A stretch of DNA of 64,000 nucleotides from Shewanella yunxiaonensis. Its GTDB lineage: Bacteria > Pseudomonadota > Gammaproteobacteria > Enterobacterales > Shewanellaceae. Of this stretch, positions 1 through 9,368 are shown piece after piece. The number at the start of each line of letters is the position of its first letter. The stretch's first letter is position 1. Made by a program: the position numbers and the translations under genes. Location of the stretch: positions 1,461,001 through 1,525,000 of the forward strand of contig NZ_CP073587.1 of the NCBI RefSeq assembly GCF_018223345.1, written 5' to 3'. The notes beneath the pieces were generated by a model. The model was not told where the DNA came from, ran no database searches, and worked only from the letters and a program-made list of their open reading frames with translations.

Positions 1-1
1 A

Positions 2-58
2 TTGTGTGTGCGCCAAGAGCTGGCACAGATAGTTGAAGTGGAGAGGGCAGATGATTAA
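2..58 (+). CDS. feoA: FeoA C-terminal fragment (ferrous iron transport protein A)
   Basis: Only the last 18 codons lie in the window; the gene begins upstream. The frame reads LCVRQELAQIVEVERADD and then TAA. This resembles the end of FeoA, a small SH3-like cytoplasmic partner of FeoB, which typically closes with a Leu-rich strand and an 'IEVE'-like motif. The stop codon overlaps the feoB start by 8 nt, the expected feoAB coupling. The call rests on this short tail and its position, so it is good but not certain. Confidence 0.75.
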   Translation: MCVRQELAQIVEVERADD

Positions 59-2345
59 GCAGTTTCATTGTGTCACTGTTGGGAACCCTAATGCTGGTAA
101 GTCAACGCTGTTTAACGCTTTGACTGGAGCTAACCAACAGGTTGGTAACTGGGCAGGGGTGACGGTTGAGAAAAAAACCGGCCGTTTCACGCTACATGGC
201 GTTGATGTATTCCTGACAGATCTGCCGGGCATATACGATATTCTGCCATCAGAAAGCGACTGCGACTGTTCTTTGGACGAACAGATTGCCCAGCAGTTTC
301 TCGCCACTCAGAAAATGGATGGCATTATCAATATGGTCGATGCCACCAATATTGAGCGCCATCTGTATTTAACGGTTCAACTTAGGGAACTGGGTATCCC
401 TATGGTTGTAGTGCTGAACAAAATCGATGCTGCCACCAAGCGTGGGATCAACATTGATGCAGCAGCCATGAGTAAAAAACTTGGCTGTCCTGTGATTGGT
501 GTGACCTCTCGCGATGCTAAAGATGTCGAAAAAGTGAAAGCGCTGGTGGTGCAGTTTTTTGAAGGCCATGTGTCATCTGCACCTTTATTATTGGATTACG
601 GCCCTGAAATTGAAGCCAGCGTTGCCGCATTACGTGAAGCTGAGCCCAACCTTAGCCGTGGCCGTGCATTGGCAAAGCTCGCTAACGCAAAAGGGTGTAA
701 TGCCTGTCAACATGGCGCTAATAATCAAGAAGTTGAACAATGCGCAGAATCCTTTGCTCGAGATGGTAAAGATATTGAGATCCATGCGGCGGCAACTCGG
801 TTCGATTTTGTTGAAGCCCTTTATCAAGCAGCAATTCATGCGGAAGACAAACCAACGTTTAGCGATCGGCTTGACCAGATAGTGCTGCATCCAATATGGG
901 GTGTTCCCATCTTCCTGCTGGTTATGTACCTCACCTTCATGTTCGCCATCAATATCGGCAGTGCTTTTATCGACTTTTTTGATATCTCTGCCGGTGCGTT
1001 GTTTGTTGACCATCTCGGTGCTTGGCTACAGAGTGCACATGCCCCTGAGTGGCTGATTACTATTCTTGCTGGTGGTGTCGGTCAAGGTATCCAAACCGTT
1101 TGTACCTTTATTCCAGTAATTGCAGCGTTATTCTTGGCATTGTCAGTACTGGAAGGTTCTGGCTACATGGCAAGGGCTGCATTTGTCGTTGATGGTCTGA
1201 TGCGCCGTATCGGTCTTCCCGGTAAAGCCTTTGTGCCGATGATTGTAGGTTTCGGGTGTTCTGTTCCTGCAATCATGGCGACTCGGACCTTAGGGAGTGA
1301 ACGTGAGCGTATCGTCACAGGTATGATGGCCCCGTTTATGTCCTGTGGTGCGCGGTTACCTGTATATGCATTGTTTGCTGCGGCTTTCTTCCCAGAATCC
1401 GGACAGAATTTGGTATTTATGCTTTACGTCATCGGGATCTTTGCCGCTATCGGCACTGGTTTGATGTTGCGCAAAACCTTGTTACCGGGCAACAGTACTG
1501 CGGTAGTGATGGAGCTGCCAACGTATGAATTACCTAAACCGCGGATGGTCTTAGGCCGTACCGGCAAGCGAACTAAAAGTTTTATTTTGGGTGCGGGTAA
1601 AACCATCGTGTTAGTCGTAACTGTACTGAACTTTATTAACTCTATCAGTACCGATGGCACCTTTGGTCACCAGGACAGTAAAGAGTCTTTACTAAGTGTG
1701 GCAAGCCAGAAGATCACGCCGGTGTTTGCCCCTATGGGATTACAGTCGGATAACTGGCAGGCAACCGTTGGGATTGTTACGGGCATCTTCGCCAAAGAGG
1801 CGGTAGTCGGTACACTCAACAATCTGTATAGCAGCCAGTCCCAGACTCAAGGTGAATTAACCCCTCTGAGTGATAGCTTTAAACAGGCACTGAGCACCAT
1901 TCCGCAAAATTTATTAGGGATTAATCTTGGTGATCCGCTGTCGTTGTCCGTTGGCCATGTTGATAATGTCGATGAGGCAGCAGCAGAGCAGGGGGTAGAA
2001 CAAACCACATTTAGTGCATTACAGACAGGATTTAGTGGTCAGCTATCTGCCTTTACTTACCTGTTGTTTATCCTGCTTTACACACCTTGTGTCGCCGCAA
2101 TGGGAGCCTTAGTGAATGAGTTTGGACCGCGTTGGGCCAGTTTTGCCGCAAGCTGGACGCTGGCTTTAGCTTATGGCACTTCAACCGTGGTGTACCAAGC
2201 GGCAACCATTCCTCAGCATCCGGTGCAATCATGTTCCTGGATCGCATTTTTCGCTGCGGCGTTGGTCAGTTTTTATCTGTGGTTGAAACGTAAAGCCAAA
2301 CGGACTCAGCAAATCATTCCCGGAATAAAAATTATTACTGAGTAA
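51..2345 (+). CDS. feoB: FeoB, GTP-gated ferrous iron permease
   Basis: Inner-membrane Fe(II) transporter of 764 aa. The N-terminal G domain shows G1 GNPNAGKST (residues 11-19), G3 DLPG (57-60) and G4 NKID (123-126). A linker with a GCNAC cysteine pair follows, then the polytopic membrane domain with the paired gate regions, including the GFGCSVPA motif. ATG 51 is preferred over the upstream TTG at 33 because GGAGAGGG lies just before it and it overlaps feoA. No feoC follows: the next sequence is a terminator and then glnS. Family and function are secure. In this family Fe(II) crosses the inner membrane under low-oxygen or iron-poor conditions. Confidence 0.97.
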   Translation: MIKQFHCVTVGNPNAGKSTLFNALTGANQQVGNWAGVTVEKKTGRFTLHGVDVFLTDLPGIYDILPSESDCDCSLDEQIAQQFLATQKMDGIINMVDATNIERHLYLTVQLRELGIPMVVVLNKIDAATKRGINIDAAAMSKKLGCPVIGVTSRDAKDVEKVKALVVQFFEGHVSSAPLLLDYGPEIEASVAALREAEPNLSRGRALAKLANAKGCNACQHGANNQEVEQCAESFARDGKDIEIHAAATRFDFVEALYQAAIHAEDKPTFSDRLDQIVLHPIWGVPIFLLVMYLTFMFAINIGSAFIDFFDISAGALFVDHLGAWLQSAHAPEWLITILAGGVGQGIQTVCTFIPVIAALFLALSVLEGSGYMARAAFVVDGLMRRIGLPGKAFVPMIVGFGCSVPAIMATRTLGSERERIVTGMMAPFMSCGARLPVYALFAAAFFPESGQNLVFMLYVIGIFAAIGTGLMLRKTLLPGNSTAVVMELPTYELPKPRMVLGRTGKRTKSFILGAGKTIVLVVTVLNFINSISTDGTFGHQDSKESLLSVASQKITPVFAPMGLQSDNWQATVGIVTGIFAKEAVVGTLNNLYSSQSQTQGELTPLSDSFKQALSTIPQNLLGINLGDPLSLSVGHVDNVDEAAAEQGVEQTTFSALQTGFSGQLSAFTYLLFILLYTPCVAAMGALVNEFGPRWASFAASWTLALAYGTSTVVYQAATIPQHPVQSCSWIAFFAAALVSFYLWLKRKAKRTQQIIPGIKIITE

Positions 2346-2363
2346 TTTCCGGACATTAGATTG

Positions 2364-2391
2364 AAAAAGCAGCGCTATTTGCTGCTTTTTT
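2364..2391 (+). terminator. Rho-independent terminator after feoB
   Basis: A perfect 10-bp stem (AAAAAGCAGC with GCTGCTTTTT) and a 7-nt loop end in a T run, 19 nt after the feoB stop. It closes the feoAB transcript. Confidence 0.88.
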
Positions 2392-2406
2392 CTTTTTGAA
2401 GGAACG

Positions 2407-2435
2407 TTGACGGGCGTTGTTACAGTTTTTATCCT
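2407..2435 (+). promoter_or_regulatory. Probable sigma-70 promoter of glnS
   Basis: TTGACG at 2407-2412 and TATCCT at 2430-2435 are separated by 17 bp. This gives 5/6 and 4/6 matches to the sigma-70 boxes between the feoB terminator and glnS. Transcription would start near 2442, so the glnS transcript would open directly into the hairpin at 2450-2476. Confidence 0.6.
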
Positions 2436-2449
2436 AGAAGCATTGTCAG

Positions 2450-2480
2450 CGGGCATGATCTGTAGGATCATGCCCGTTTT
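2450..2480 (+). terminator. Strong terminator-like hairpin in the glnS leader
   Basis: An 11-bp perfect stem (CGGGCATGATC with GATCATGCCCG, 5-nt loop) is followed by TTTTATAAA. It sits only 33 nt before the glnS start and downstream of the likely glnS promoter. It may be a second terminator for feoB, an attenuator of glnS, or a 5'-protective hairpin; the sequence alone does not decide. Confidence 0.65.
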
Positions 2481-2513
2481 ATAAAGATTGCAAGGTTCGC
2501 AAAGAGGAATTAC

Positions 2514-4184
2514 ATGAGTCAGCTGGACACTGAAGTACGTCCGAGTAACTTCATTCGCAATATCATTGATGAGGATTTAGCCAGTGGCAAGCACACCAGT
2601 GTGCATACCCGGTTTCCGCCGGAGCCTAACGGTTTCCTCCATATCGGTCATGCAAAATCTATTTGCCTGAACTTCGGTATTGCCCGCGACTACCAGGGAC
2701 AATGTAATCTGCGTTTTGATGATACCAATCCGGAAAAGGAGAATATTGATTACGTCAATTCTATCAAGGAGGACGTGCGCTGGCTCGGCTTCCAGTGGAG
2801 TGGCAATATTCATTATTCATCCGATTATTTTGATGCGCTACATGGTTATGCTGTAGAGCTGATCAAAAAAGGCTTAGCGTATGTCTGTTTCCTGAATGGC
2901 GAACAGATGCGCGAATATCGCGGTACGCTTAAGGAGCCGGGTAAAAATAGTCCCTACCGCGACACCTCAATTGAAGAAAACTTGGCGTTATTTGAGAAAA
3001 TGCGTGCGGGTGAGTACAAGGAAGGTGAGTGTAGTCTGCGTGCCAAAATTGATATGGCATCGCCATTCATGTGCATGCGTGATCCGGTCCTGTATCGCAT
3101 CAAGTTTGCTCATCACCATCAGACTGGGGATAAGTGGTGCATCTATCCAATGTACGACTTTACCCATTGTATCTCTGATGCGTTGGAACATATTACGCAT
3201 AGTTTATGTACGCTGGAGTTCCAGGATAACCGTCGTCTGTATGACTGGGTGTTGGATCACCTGGACGATTTTAACTATGAAGGTCGTACCCGTCAGTATG
3301 AGTTTTCACGGTTAAATCTTGAGTATACCGTGATGTCTAAACGCAAGCTGAATGAGCTGGTAACGCGTAAATTAGTTAACGGTTGGGATGATCCGCGGAT
3401 GCCGACGATTGCCGGTTTGCGACGTCGCGGTTTTACCCCATCGTCTATCCGGGAATTCTGTGAGCGTATTGGTATTACCAAACAAGATAACCTGGTGGAA
3501 ATCGGTATGCTCGAGGCGTGTATTCGTGAAGAGCTGAACGAAAATGCTCCACGTGCAATGGCAGTGATCAACCCCATTCGGATGGTGATTGAAAATTACC
3601 CGCAAGGTCAGACTGAAATTATCAGTTCTCCGGTCCATCCAAATAAACCAGAGCTGGGTGAACGTGAGTTACCTTTCAGCGCTGAACTGTATATTGATGC
3701 CGAAGATTTCCGCGAGGAAGCCAATAAGCAATACAAACGTCTGGTATTGGGTAAGGAAGTTCGTCTGCGTAACGCATACATTGTAAAAGCTGAACGTTGT
3801 GATAAAGATGAACAGGGTAATGTCACCACAGTATATTGTAGCTATGATGCTGATACTAAAGGGACTAATCCTGCCGACGGTCGTAAGGTTAAGGGCGTCA
3901 TTCACTGGGTGGATAAAGCTACAGCGCTGCCTGCTGAGTTCCGCTTGTATGATCGTTTGTTCAGTACTGCGAATCCGGCTGGCGCTGATACCTTGGACGA
4001 AGCATTAAACCCAGATTCACTGGTTGTGCGTCATGGTTTTGTGGAAGCAGGTTTGGTAGATGCTGTTGCTGAGAAAGCTTATCAGTTTGAGCGGGAAGGC
4101 TATTTCTGTGCTGACTGCAAGGATTCCAGTGCTGATCATCTGGTGTTCAATCGTACGGTTGCACTGCGTGATTCTTTCGCATAA
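2514..4184 (+). CDS. glnS: Glutaminyl-tRNA synthetase
   Basis: Cytoplasmic class I aminoacyl-tRNA synthetase that charges tRNA-Gln with glutamine using ATP. The 556-aa length fits the proteobacterial enzyme. The HIGH signature appears in [12 protein letters not shown] (residues 35-46) and the KMSKS equivalent is VMSKR (273-277). The C-terminal half is the beta-barrel anticodon-binding domain. ATG 2514 has AGAGGAAT eight bases upstream. It is monocistronic, between the leader hairpin at 2450 and a terminator at 4207. Confidence 0.98.
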   Translation: MSQLDTEVRPSNFIRNIIDEDLASGKHTSVHTRFPPEPNGFLHIGHAKSICLNFGIARDYQGQCNLRFDDTNPEKENIDYVNSIKEDVRWLGFQWSGNIHYSSDYFDALHGYAVELIKKGLAYVCFLNGEQMREYRGTLKEPGKNSPYRDTSIEENLALFEKMRAGEYKEGECSLRAKIDMASPFMCMRDPVLYRIKFAHHHQTGDKWCIYPMYDFTHCISDALEHITHSLCTLEFQDNRRLYDWVLDHLDDFNYEGRTRQYEFSRLNLEYTVMSKRKLNELVTRKLVNGWDDPRMPTIAGLRRRGFTPSSIREFCERIGITKQDNLVEIGMLEACIREELNENAPRAMAVINPIRMVIENYPQGQTEIISSPVHPNKPELGERELPFSAELYIDAEDFREEANKQYKRLVLGKEVRLRNAYIVKAERCDKDEQGNVTTVYCSYDADTKGTNPADGRKVKGVIHWVDKATALPAEFRLYDRLFSTANPAGADTLDEALNPDSLVVRHGFVEAGLVDAVAEKAYQFEREGYFCADCKDSSADHLVFNRTVALRDSFA

Positions 4185-4206
4185 TACTGAGAGACATAAC
4201 TAAGCC

Positions 4207-4230
4207 AAAGGCGCCTTAAGGCGCCTTTTT
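4207..4230 (+). terminator. Rho-independent terminator after glnS
   Basis: AAAGGCGCC, a TTAA loop, then GGCGCCTTTTT, 22 nt after the glnS stop. It is symmetrical enough to serve the convergent gene at 4245 as well. Confidence 0.88.
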
Positions 4231-4244
4231 CGTCACAGAGCCTA

Positions 4245-4508
4245 TTAGGGCTGCTTTTTATTGCCATTGCTTTCATCAAGTTGCTGTTGAATTTGCGCCT
4301 GCTGTTGAGCAGCAGAATCTGTGACGAGTTTATTTACCTGAGATGCAAATGTGTTGAGATCTTTTGGCGAAGTTGGCACCAGGGGCACACCACTGTTGGT
4401 TGTGGTGACATCACTCGCGCTCGAAACTGAGTGATTGAGCCCCTCTAGCTGCTTATAAAGCATCAGACCAATAATCAGTAATGCCAATAGCAGCGTGATA
4501 AATTTCAA
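4245..4508 (-). CDS. Small single-pass membrane protein, unknown function
   Basis: An 87-aa protein with one hydrophobic segment at residues 3-18 right after MK. It continues as a polar Ser/Thr region and a Gln-rich tail (QQQAQIQQQLDESN). This layout suggests an inner-membrane anchor with a periplasmic or cytoplasmic coiled tail. I do not recognise the family. GAGGTAGCC precedes the start. It converges on glnS and is followed upstream by the MFS gene on the same strand, 84 bp apart. Its length and hydrophobic N-terminus support a real gene. Confidence 0.7.
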   Translation of the reverse strand: MKFITLLLALLIIGLMLYKQLEGLNHSVSSASDVTTTNSGVPLVPTSPKDLNTFASQVNKLVTDSAAQQQAQIQQQLDESNGNKKQP

Positions 4509-4592
4509 GGCTACCTCCAGCGATTTTTTATCGAGTTCATCGTTTAAGCATACAGCAGCTTATTGTTTTCTCTCGTATCCACATCATCAATG

Positions 4593-5921
4593 TTATGGTT
4601 CACTGACTTCTGGCAGCGTGCGCAGATAAAACACGGCCCCGAGTGCCGCTAATGCGAGTAGTAATACCACGGCCACGGCACCAAACCAGTCTCCGAGAAG
4701 CCCGACAAAGCCACCGCTTAACATCAGTACGCCGACAACAGTATTGGAAACGGCAACATAAGCTGCTCGAGTCTCCTGGTTTGCCATATCGACCAGATAA
4801 ACTTTGCGTCCTAGGCGCACTCCGCCGTGCATGATATTCAGCACAAAAAACAATACGGCGATTCCGTATGGGTTGATAAGCCAAGCCCAATGCCAAGTGA
4901 CGCCCACAAAGGTGATAATACCTAACAGCGCAGCGCCCGATGCGGCGATCATCATCACCCGTTTGCTGGAGTGGTCGCCCAGATATCCCCAAAATGGTGA
5001 GGCAAGACTCGTCCCAAGCCCATTAGCAATGATCAAAATGCCTAGCCCCGTCAGCTGCGTCCCCGCTACCGCCTGGGCGAGTAACACGTAGAACGGTGGT
5101 GCCAGCGCCACGGAAAGGAGCAATGTTCTGGCAATAACAAAGTGACGAAACGGTTTATCAGTCTTCAGCAGCTTTAATTGTTGTAATGCTGCGAAAATGG
5201 TACTGCCCTCTGACGCTGTGTTCCCTGCAGGTTCTTTAATTGCGGCAAATATAGTGATAGCCAGCAACCATAATATTCCCCCGGCCAACAATAGGCCTGC
5301 AAATAGGCTGACACTGGCGTCTTTAAGGTTTATGGTTCCCAGCCAAATGCCTACTGATAACACGGCAACGCCTGAAATGCCGCTGCTCAGTCCCATTAGC
5401 CGTCCCCGCCGACTTTTGGCAATGGTCTTTCCCAGCACGTCTTTAGCGGAGACAGAACATAGTCCGCGTGCCAGACTGAAAACTAGCAGCATCAAAATGA
5501 TCAATATACCTGCGGTGTGACCATGGTGACTGATGGCCACCCATGCCATACCAAATAGGCTCACTGCGCTAAGCAACGCCCCCACCAGCCACACATATTT
5601 GCGGTAAGCCAGGCGCCGCACTGCTGCGGCAACGGCTAATTGAGGAATTAACACGCCGGCTTCTCGCAGTGGCACTAATAAGCCAGTATAAAATGCTGGC
5701 ACCCCAAGTAAGCCAAACAACCAAGGTAAAATTAAGCGCGCACTGCTGATCTCATCGGCAATTTTTCCCATGCAGTTAGCGGTAAGATAACTGAAGAAGT
5801 TATGCGGTTGATCTTTGGCAGCCCGTTCATCAATGTCCTTGCTGACGCGCTCACCATGTTCACCGGTAAGCAAATCATACAATTTATCCAGCAACGTACT
5901 GTCAGTCTGGTGATGGGACAT
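4593..5921 (-). CDS. MFS-family permease, substrate unknown
   Basis: A 442-aa inner-membrane protein with about twelve hydrophobic segments. A roughly 60-residue cytoplasmic N-terminus is followed by the first helices near PWLFGLLGVPAFYTGLLVPL. The loop after the second helix has the basic pattern VRRLAYRKY. A second half-repeat begins after KPFRHFVIARTLLLS, with GDHSSKR in the corresponding loop. This is major facilitator architecture, but no motif fixes the substrate. The gene is divergent from the copper-receptor operon; the 198-bp gap holds both promoters, with TATAAT at 6072-6077 facing right. Confidence 0.85.
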   Translation of the reverse strand: MSHHQTDSTLLDKLYDLLTGEHGERVSKDIDERAAKDQPHNFFSYLTANCMGKIADEISSARLILPWLFGLLGVPAFYTGLLVPLREAGVLIPQLAVAAAVRRLAYRKYVWLVGALLSAVSLFGMAWVAISHHGHTAGILIILMLLVFSLARGLCSVSAKDVLGKTIAKSRRGRLMGLSSGISGVAVLSVGIWLGTINLKDASVSLFAGLLLAGGILWLLAITIFAAIKEPAGNTASEGSTIFAALQQLKLLKTDKPFRHFVIARTLLLSVALAPPFYVLLAQAVAGTQLTGLGILIIANGLGTSLASPFWGYLGDHSSKRVMMIAASGAALLGIITFVGVTWHWAWLINPYGIAVLFFVLNIMHGGVRLGRKVYLVDMANQETRAAYVAVSNTVVGVLMLSGGFVGLLGDWFGAVAVVLLLALAALGAVFYLRTLPEVSEP

Positions 5922-6119
5922 AGGGTTATATCATCTCTTGGCAGGTTAGGTTCAATCCGCGTTAGCCTACCACTCCTTTGTGACGCAATAAATCGCGCCA
6001 CAAATCACGCGCCAATTTATCTTTGGTCGGGGTGCGACAATATGCCGCGCCTTATGTGATCAAGCTCTCGTTATAATGCGCACAATTTTTACAGGTGACT
6101 GACGTTTAAGGTGATTATT

Positions 6120-8246
6120 GTGAGTGACTACACGAATTTTTATGTACAACATTCTGGTTGGAAAGCCAGCACAATGCTGATGGCCATGACTGCTGCTTTT
6201 AGTCTTTCGGCATGGGCGGACGAAGCCGACAGTATGGCGTCTGTTGAACGTTTCGAGGTGATAGGTCAGCAGCCAGCGCATCATGGCACATTAGGCGCGG
6301 TTGATTCGCTATTAAAACAACAAGGGGTAGATTTTTCTGAAGCCGGAGGTGTATCGGCGCTCCCCATACTCAATGGCATGATGGGGGATCGTGTTAAGGT
6401 GCTGATAGACGGTAATGATGTTACTGCATCCTGTGCTAATCAGATGAATCCACCACTGTCTTATATCTCAGCCAGTCAAGTAGCCGATGCGAATGTGGTT
6501 GCCGGTGTCTCACCTGTCAGTGCCGGAGGTGACAATATTGCCGGTGTGATTGAAATCAGTAGTCTCAATCCCAAGTTTTCAGAAAGTGACTCACTTCAAT
6601 GGAATAGTGGCTATATATCAGCAGGTTATCACAGTATCAATGATGCTTTGTTGTTGGGTGTCGGTGCGGAGTTAGCCAGTCACAATTTCAGTCTGAATTA
6701 TCAGGGGGCATATGAAGATGCTAATAGCTATAAGGATGGTAACGGCGATAAGGTCTTGGATACGTTGTACCGTTCGCAAAACCATGTGCTGACTGCTGCT
6801 TGGCGCGATGCCACACAGCAATTTGCCTTGAAACTAACCCATCAATATATCCCGTTTCAAGGGTTTGCCAATCAATACATGGATATGACGGATAACCGCA
6901 GTTATGGCGTGTTAGCTCGTTATCTAAAACAACTTAATCATGATGGTGAGTTTAGTGCGCAAACAAACTGGCACACTGTCACCCATAAGATGGGATTCTT
7001 CACCCCGGAGAAAACCGGGATGATGCCGATGAACACTGATGGTGATGATTATAGCTACCAGCTGCACTGGCGTTTACCCATGAGTAGTAGCAGCATGTTG
7101 CTGCTGGGGCAGGAAACGTACGATTACCACCTGGATGATGACTGGCCCGCAGTGACTGGCTCATCCATGATGGGGCCGAATGACTACGTCAATATCAATA
7201 ATGGGCGGCGTTTACGAGCTGCGCTATATGGTGAATGGCAGCAACATCTAAATCCAAATTGGTGGTGGTCACTGGGCGGCCGCTACGAGTATGTCATGAC
7301 CAATGCTGGTGAAGTGCAAGCCTATAATTCAATGTCGATGATGGGCATGACCAACGTTGACGCCACCGCCGCCTCAGCTTTTAACAACAGCAACCATAAA
7401 CGCAGTGATAACTTGTTGGATATCACGCTGATGACCCGCTATCAGCTCTCTGCAGCTCAACAACTGGAGTTTGGATTAGCTCAGAAAAATCGGGCGCCTA
7501 ATCTTTATGAGCGTTATAGCTGGGGCCAGGGCGTGATGGCATCCACGATGATCGGTTGGTTCGGTGATGGAAATGGCTATGTGGGTGATATCAATCTGAA
7601 GCCTGAAACGGCTAGAACGCTGAGTATTGCTTACAAAGCCAATACCGAGAGTTGGCAATTTTCCGCGACCAGTTGGTATACCAAGGTACAGGATTATATC
7701 GATGCTCAAGTTATTGGAACCTTTAATAAAAGCGGCCTGCCGGCTGGACAGCGTAACCTGCTGCAGTTTATCAATCTGGATGCCACACTTTACGGCGCAC
7801 GCATTAATGCCGGTTACCGGCTGGCGGATAATCTGTCTGGATCATGGCAGTTAGATGCCAGTATCAGTGCCACGCATGGTGAACGAGATAACAGCAACGA
7901 ACCGCTTTATCAGATTAAGCCATTGCAGACGGCACTGGCGTTGCAGCAACAATTGGGTAGCTGGCAAAACAGCGTCGTGTGGCAATGGGTGGCGGCAAAG
8001 GACCGCGTCGATCCGAGACGCCTGGAAAATGATACGGCTGCTTATTCGCTGATTAATTTCACTAGTCGCATGAAGTGGCAGCAGGTCACACTGAGTCTGG
8101 CTTTAAATAACCTGTTGGATCATTACTACGAATTGCCATTAGGTGGTGTCAGTATTGCAGATTACAAAGCTGACAGCAGTGTAGGCTTCAATCAAATGGT
8201 AGGTTCTGGGCGTTCGCTTGAATTTGGCGTCAGCTACTCGTTTTAA
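6120..8246 (+). CDS. TonB-dependent copper receptor, OprC/NosA type
   Basis: Outer-membrane receptor of 708 aa with a signal peptide (cleavage likely after SAWA), a plug domain and a 22-strand-type barrel ending in aromatic Phe (FGVSYSF). The plug carries DVTASCANQMNPPLSY, giving a CxxxM pair at C105/M109. A barrel loop carries HKM at residues 289-291. From established knowledge of Pseudomonas OprC, copper is bound by a CxxxM-HxM site with very similar spacing. Surface loops are Met-rich (MDMTDN, GMMPMN, MSMMGMT). GTG 6120 is chosen because TAAGGTG lies six bases before it; GTG 6111 lacks such a site. A sensor kinase starts 39 bp downstream, so one operon is likely. Confidence 0.88.
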   Translation: MSDYTNFYVQHSGWKASTMLMAMTAAFSLSAWADEADSMASVERFEVIGQQPAHHGTLGAVDSLLKQQGVDFSEAGGVSALPILNGMMGDRVKVLIDGNDVTASCANQMNPPLSYISASQVADANVVAGVSPVSAGGDNIAGVIEISSLNPKFSESDSLQWNSGYISAGYHSINDALLLGVGAELASHNFSLNYQGAYEDANSYKDGNGDKVLDTLYRSQNHVLTAAWRDATQQFALKLTHQYIPFQGFANQYMDMTDNRSYGVLARYLKQLNHDGEFSAQTNWHTVTHKMGFFTPEKTGMMPMNTDGDDYSYQLHWRLPMSSSSMLLLGQETYDYHLDDDWPAVTGSSMMGPNDYVNINNGRRLRAALYGEWQQHLNPNWWWSLGGRYEYVMTNAGEVQAYNSMSMMGMTNVDATAASAFNNSNHKRSDNLLDITLMTRYQLSAAQQLEFGLAQKNRAPNLYERYSWGQGVMASTMIGWFGDGNGYVGDINLKPETARTLSIAYKANTESWQFSATSWYTKVQDYIDAQVIGTFNKSGLPAGQRNLLQFINLDATLYGARINAGYRLADNLSGSWQLDASISATHGERDNSNEPLYQIKPLQTALALQQQLGSWQNSVVWQWVAAKDRVDPRRLENDTAAYSLINFTSRMKWQQVTLSLALNNLLDHYYELPLGGVSIADYKADSSVGFNQMVGSGRSLEFGVSYSF

Positions 8247-8285
8247 GGTATGCTGTGGTAACCACGTATAACGGAATAATACGTA

Positions 8286-9368
8286 ATGATACTGTTGCTG
8301 GTGATGTTGTTGTGGCAACGCCCGTCACCGCGTTGGATGTTGCTGCTGTTGTTAACAGAAGTGCTGTTGGCTAATGGCATTATTGCGGCCAACGGTGCTG
8401 CCAGTAATCCATTTAATGCCGTGTTATTGTTGCCGGTGGTTTTGGCTTTTATGCTGCTGCCCTGGTTGTCAGCGGCAACGGTATTGGCGGTGAGTCTTGC
8501 CTCTCAAATCAGTCAGTTATGGCTATTGCCGCGGCATGGTGAACATGCTGGAGTCATGACAAGTCACTATTACGGTATGGTGATAGGTTTTGTGCTGACC
8601 GCCATACTCGTTGCCGCTGTCGTTTGGTACCTGCGTGAGCAGCTCGCGGTACGAGAACAAGCCATTCATCGACTGCGAGAGCGGCAATTGCGAAATGAAC
8701 AGTTACTTGCCATTGGTACTGCAGCAGCCCAATTAACTCACGATGTAGCAACGCCGGTGCAGTCGATGCGGTTATTGATTGAGGAGTTACTGGAACAGCA
8801 AACGCCAGGCTCTGTTCTCACAGAACTGGATCAGCAGTTACACCGCATCGAATATCAATTACGCAATTGGCGTTCTATTGCTGATGAAGTGCGAGCTGCT
8901 CGATTGCGACCATACGAGTTAAAACATCTGTGGCAGTCATTACAACATCTGCTGTTATTAGCCAGACCGGAAACACCAATAAACTGGTATTGGCAAGATA
9001 TGGCGCCTTATGGGGAAATTCGGGCGGACGGCACGCTGCTCCCGGCGTTGACCAATATTATTATCAATGCCTGTGAAGCCGCACAGACACAATCGCATTG
9101 CCAAGTCGATGTTTACGCAGCAGCGACTGCGGATTATTGGACGTTGAAAATTGAAAATTCTGCGGTCGGCGTGTCACAAGCGTTGTTAACGCAGTTAGGT
9201 TTCCGCTTATTGCCCAGTGAAAAAGGGCATGGCGTGGGCGCGGTGCTGACGAATGCGACCATTGAAAAATTTCATGGAAAGGTCAATTGGTATCGCCGCG
9301 ACGATAAGATAGTCACTTATGTTGAATTGCCGCTGGAGCCTCATGCAAAAAATCATAGTGATCGATGA
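8286..9368 (+). CDS. RegB/PrrB-like membrane sensor histidine kinase
   Basis: A 360-aa inner-membrane kinase. The first ~115 residues form about four hydrophobic segments and contain GAASNPF (37-43), close to the GGxxNPF quinone-site motif of RegB. The H box is THDVATP with H152; the N box is NIIINACEAA (257-266); the glycine box is GHGVGA (314-319). Differences from classic RegB: it is about 100 residues shorter, the redox-box cysteine after the H box is absent (LHRIEY), and the D box is degenerate (IENSAVG). An in-frame stop just upstream fixes the N-terminus near ATG 8286. It overlaps the regulator gene by 26 bp and shares an operon with the copper receptor. Confidence 0.87.
   Translation: MILLLVMLLWQRPSPRWMLLLLLTEVLLANGIIAANGAASNPFNAVLLLPVVLAFMLLPWLSAATVLAVSLASQISQLWLLPRHGEHAGVMTSHYYGMVIGFVLTAILVAAVVWYLREQLAVREQAIHRLRERQLRNEQLLAIGTAAAQLTHDVATPVQSMRLLIEELLEQQTPGSVLTELDQQLHRIEYQLRNWRSIADEVRAARLRPYELKHLWQSLQHLLLLARPETPINWYWQDMAPYGEIRADGTLLPALTNIIINACEAAQTQSHCQVDVYAAATADYWTLKIENSAVGVSQALLTQLGFRLLPSEKGHGVGAVLTNATIEKFHGKVNWYRRDDKIVTYVELPLEPHAKNHSDR

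Noticed and set aside
630..1013. Long minus-strand open frame inside feoB
   Set aside because: Antisense shadow of a clear coding gene; no ribosome site and no family.
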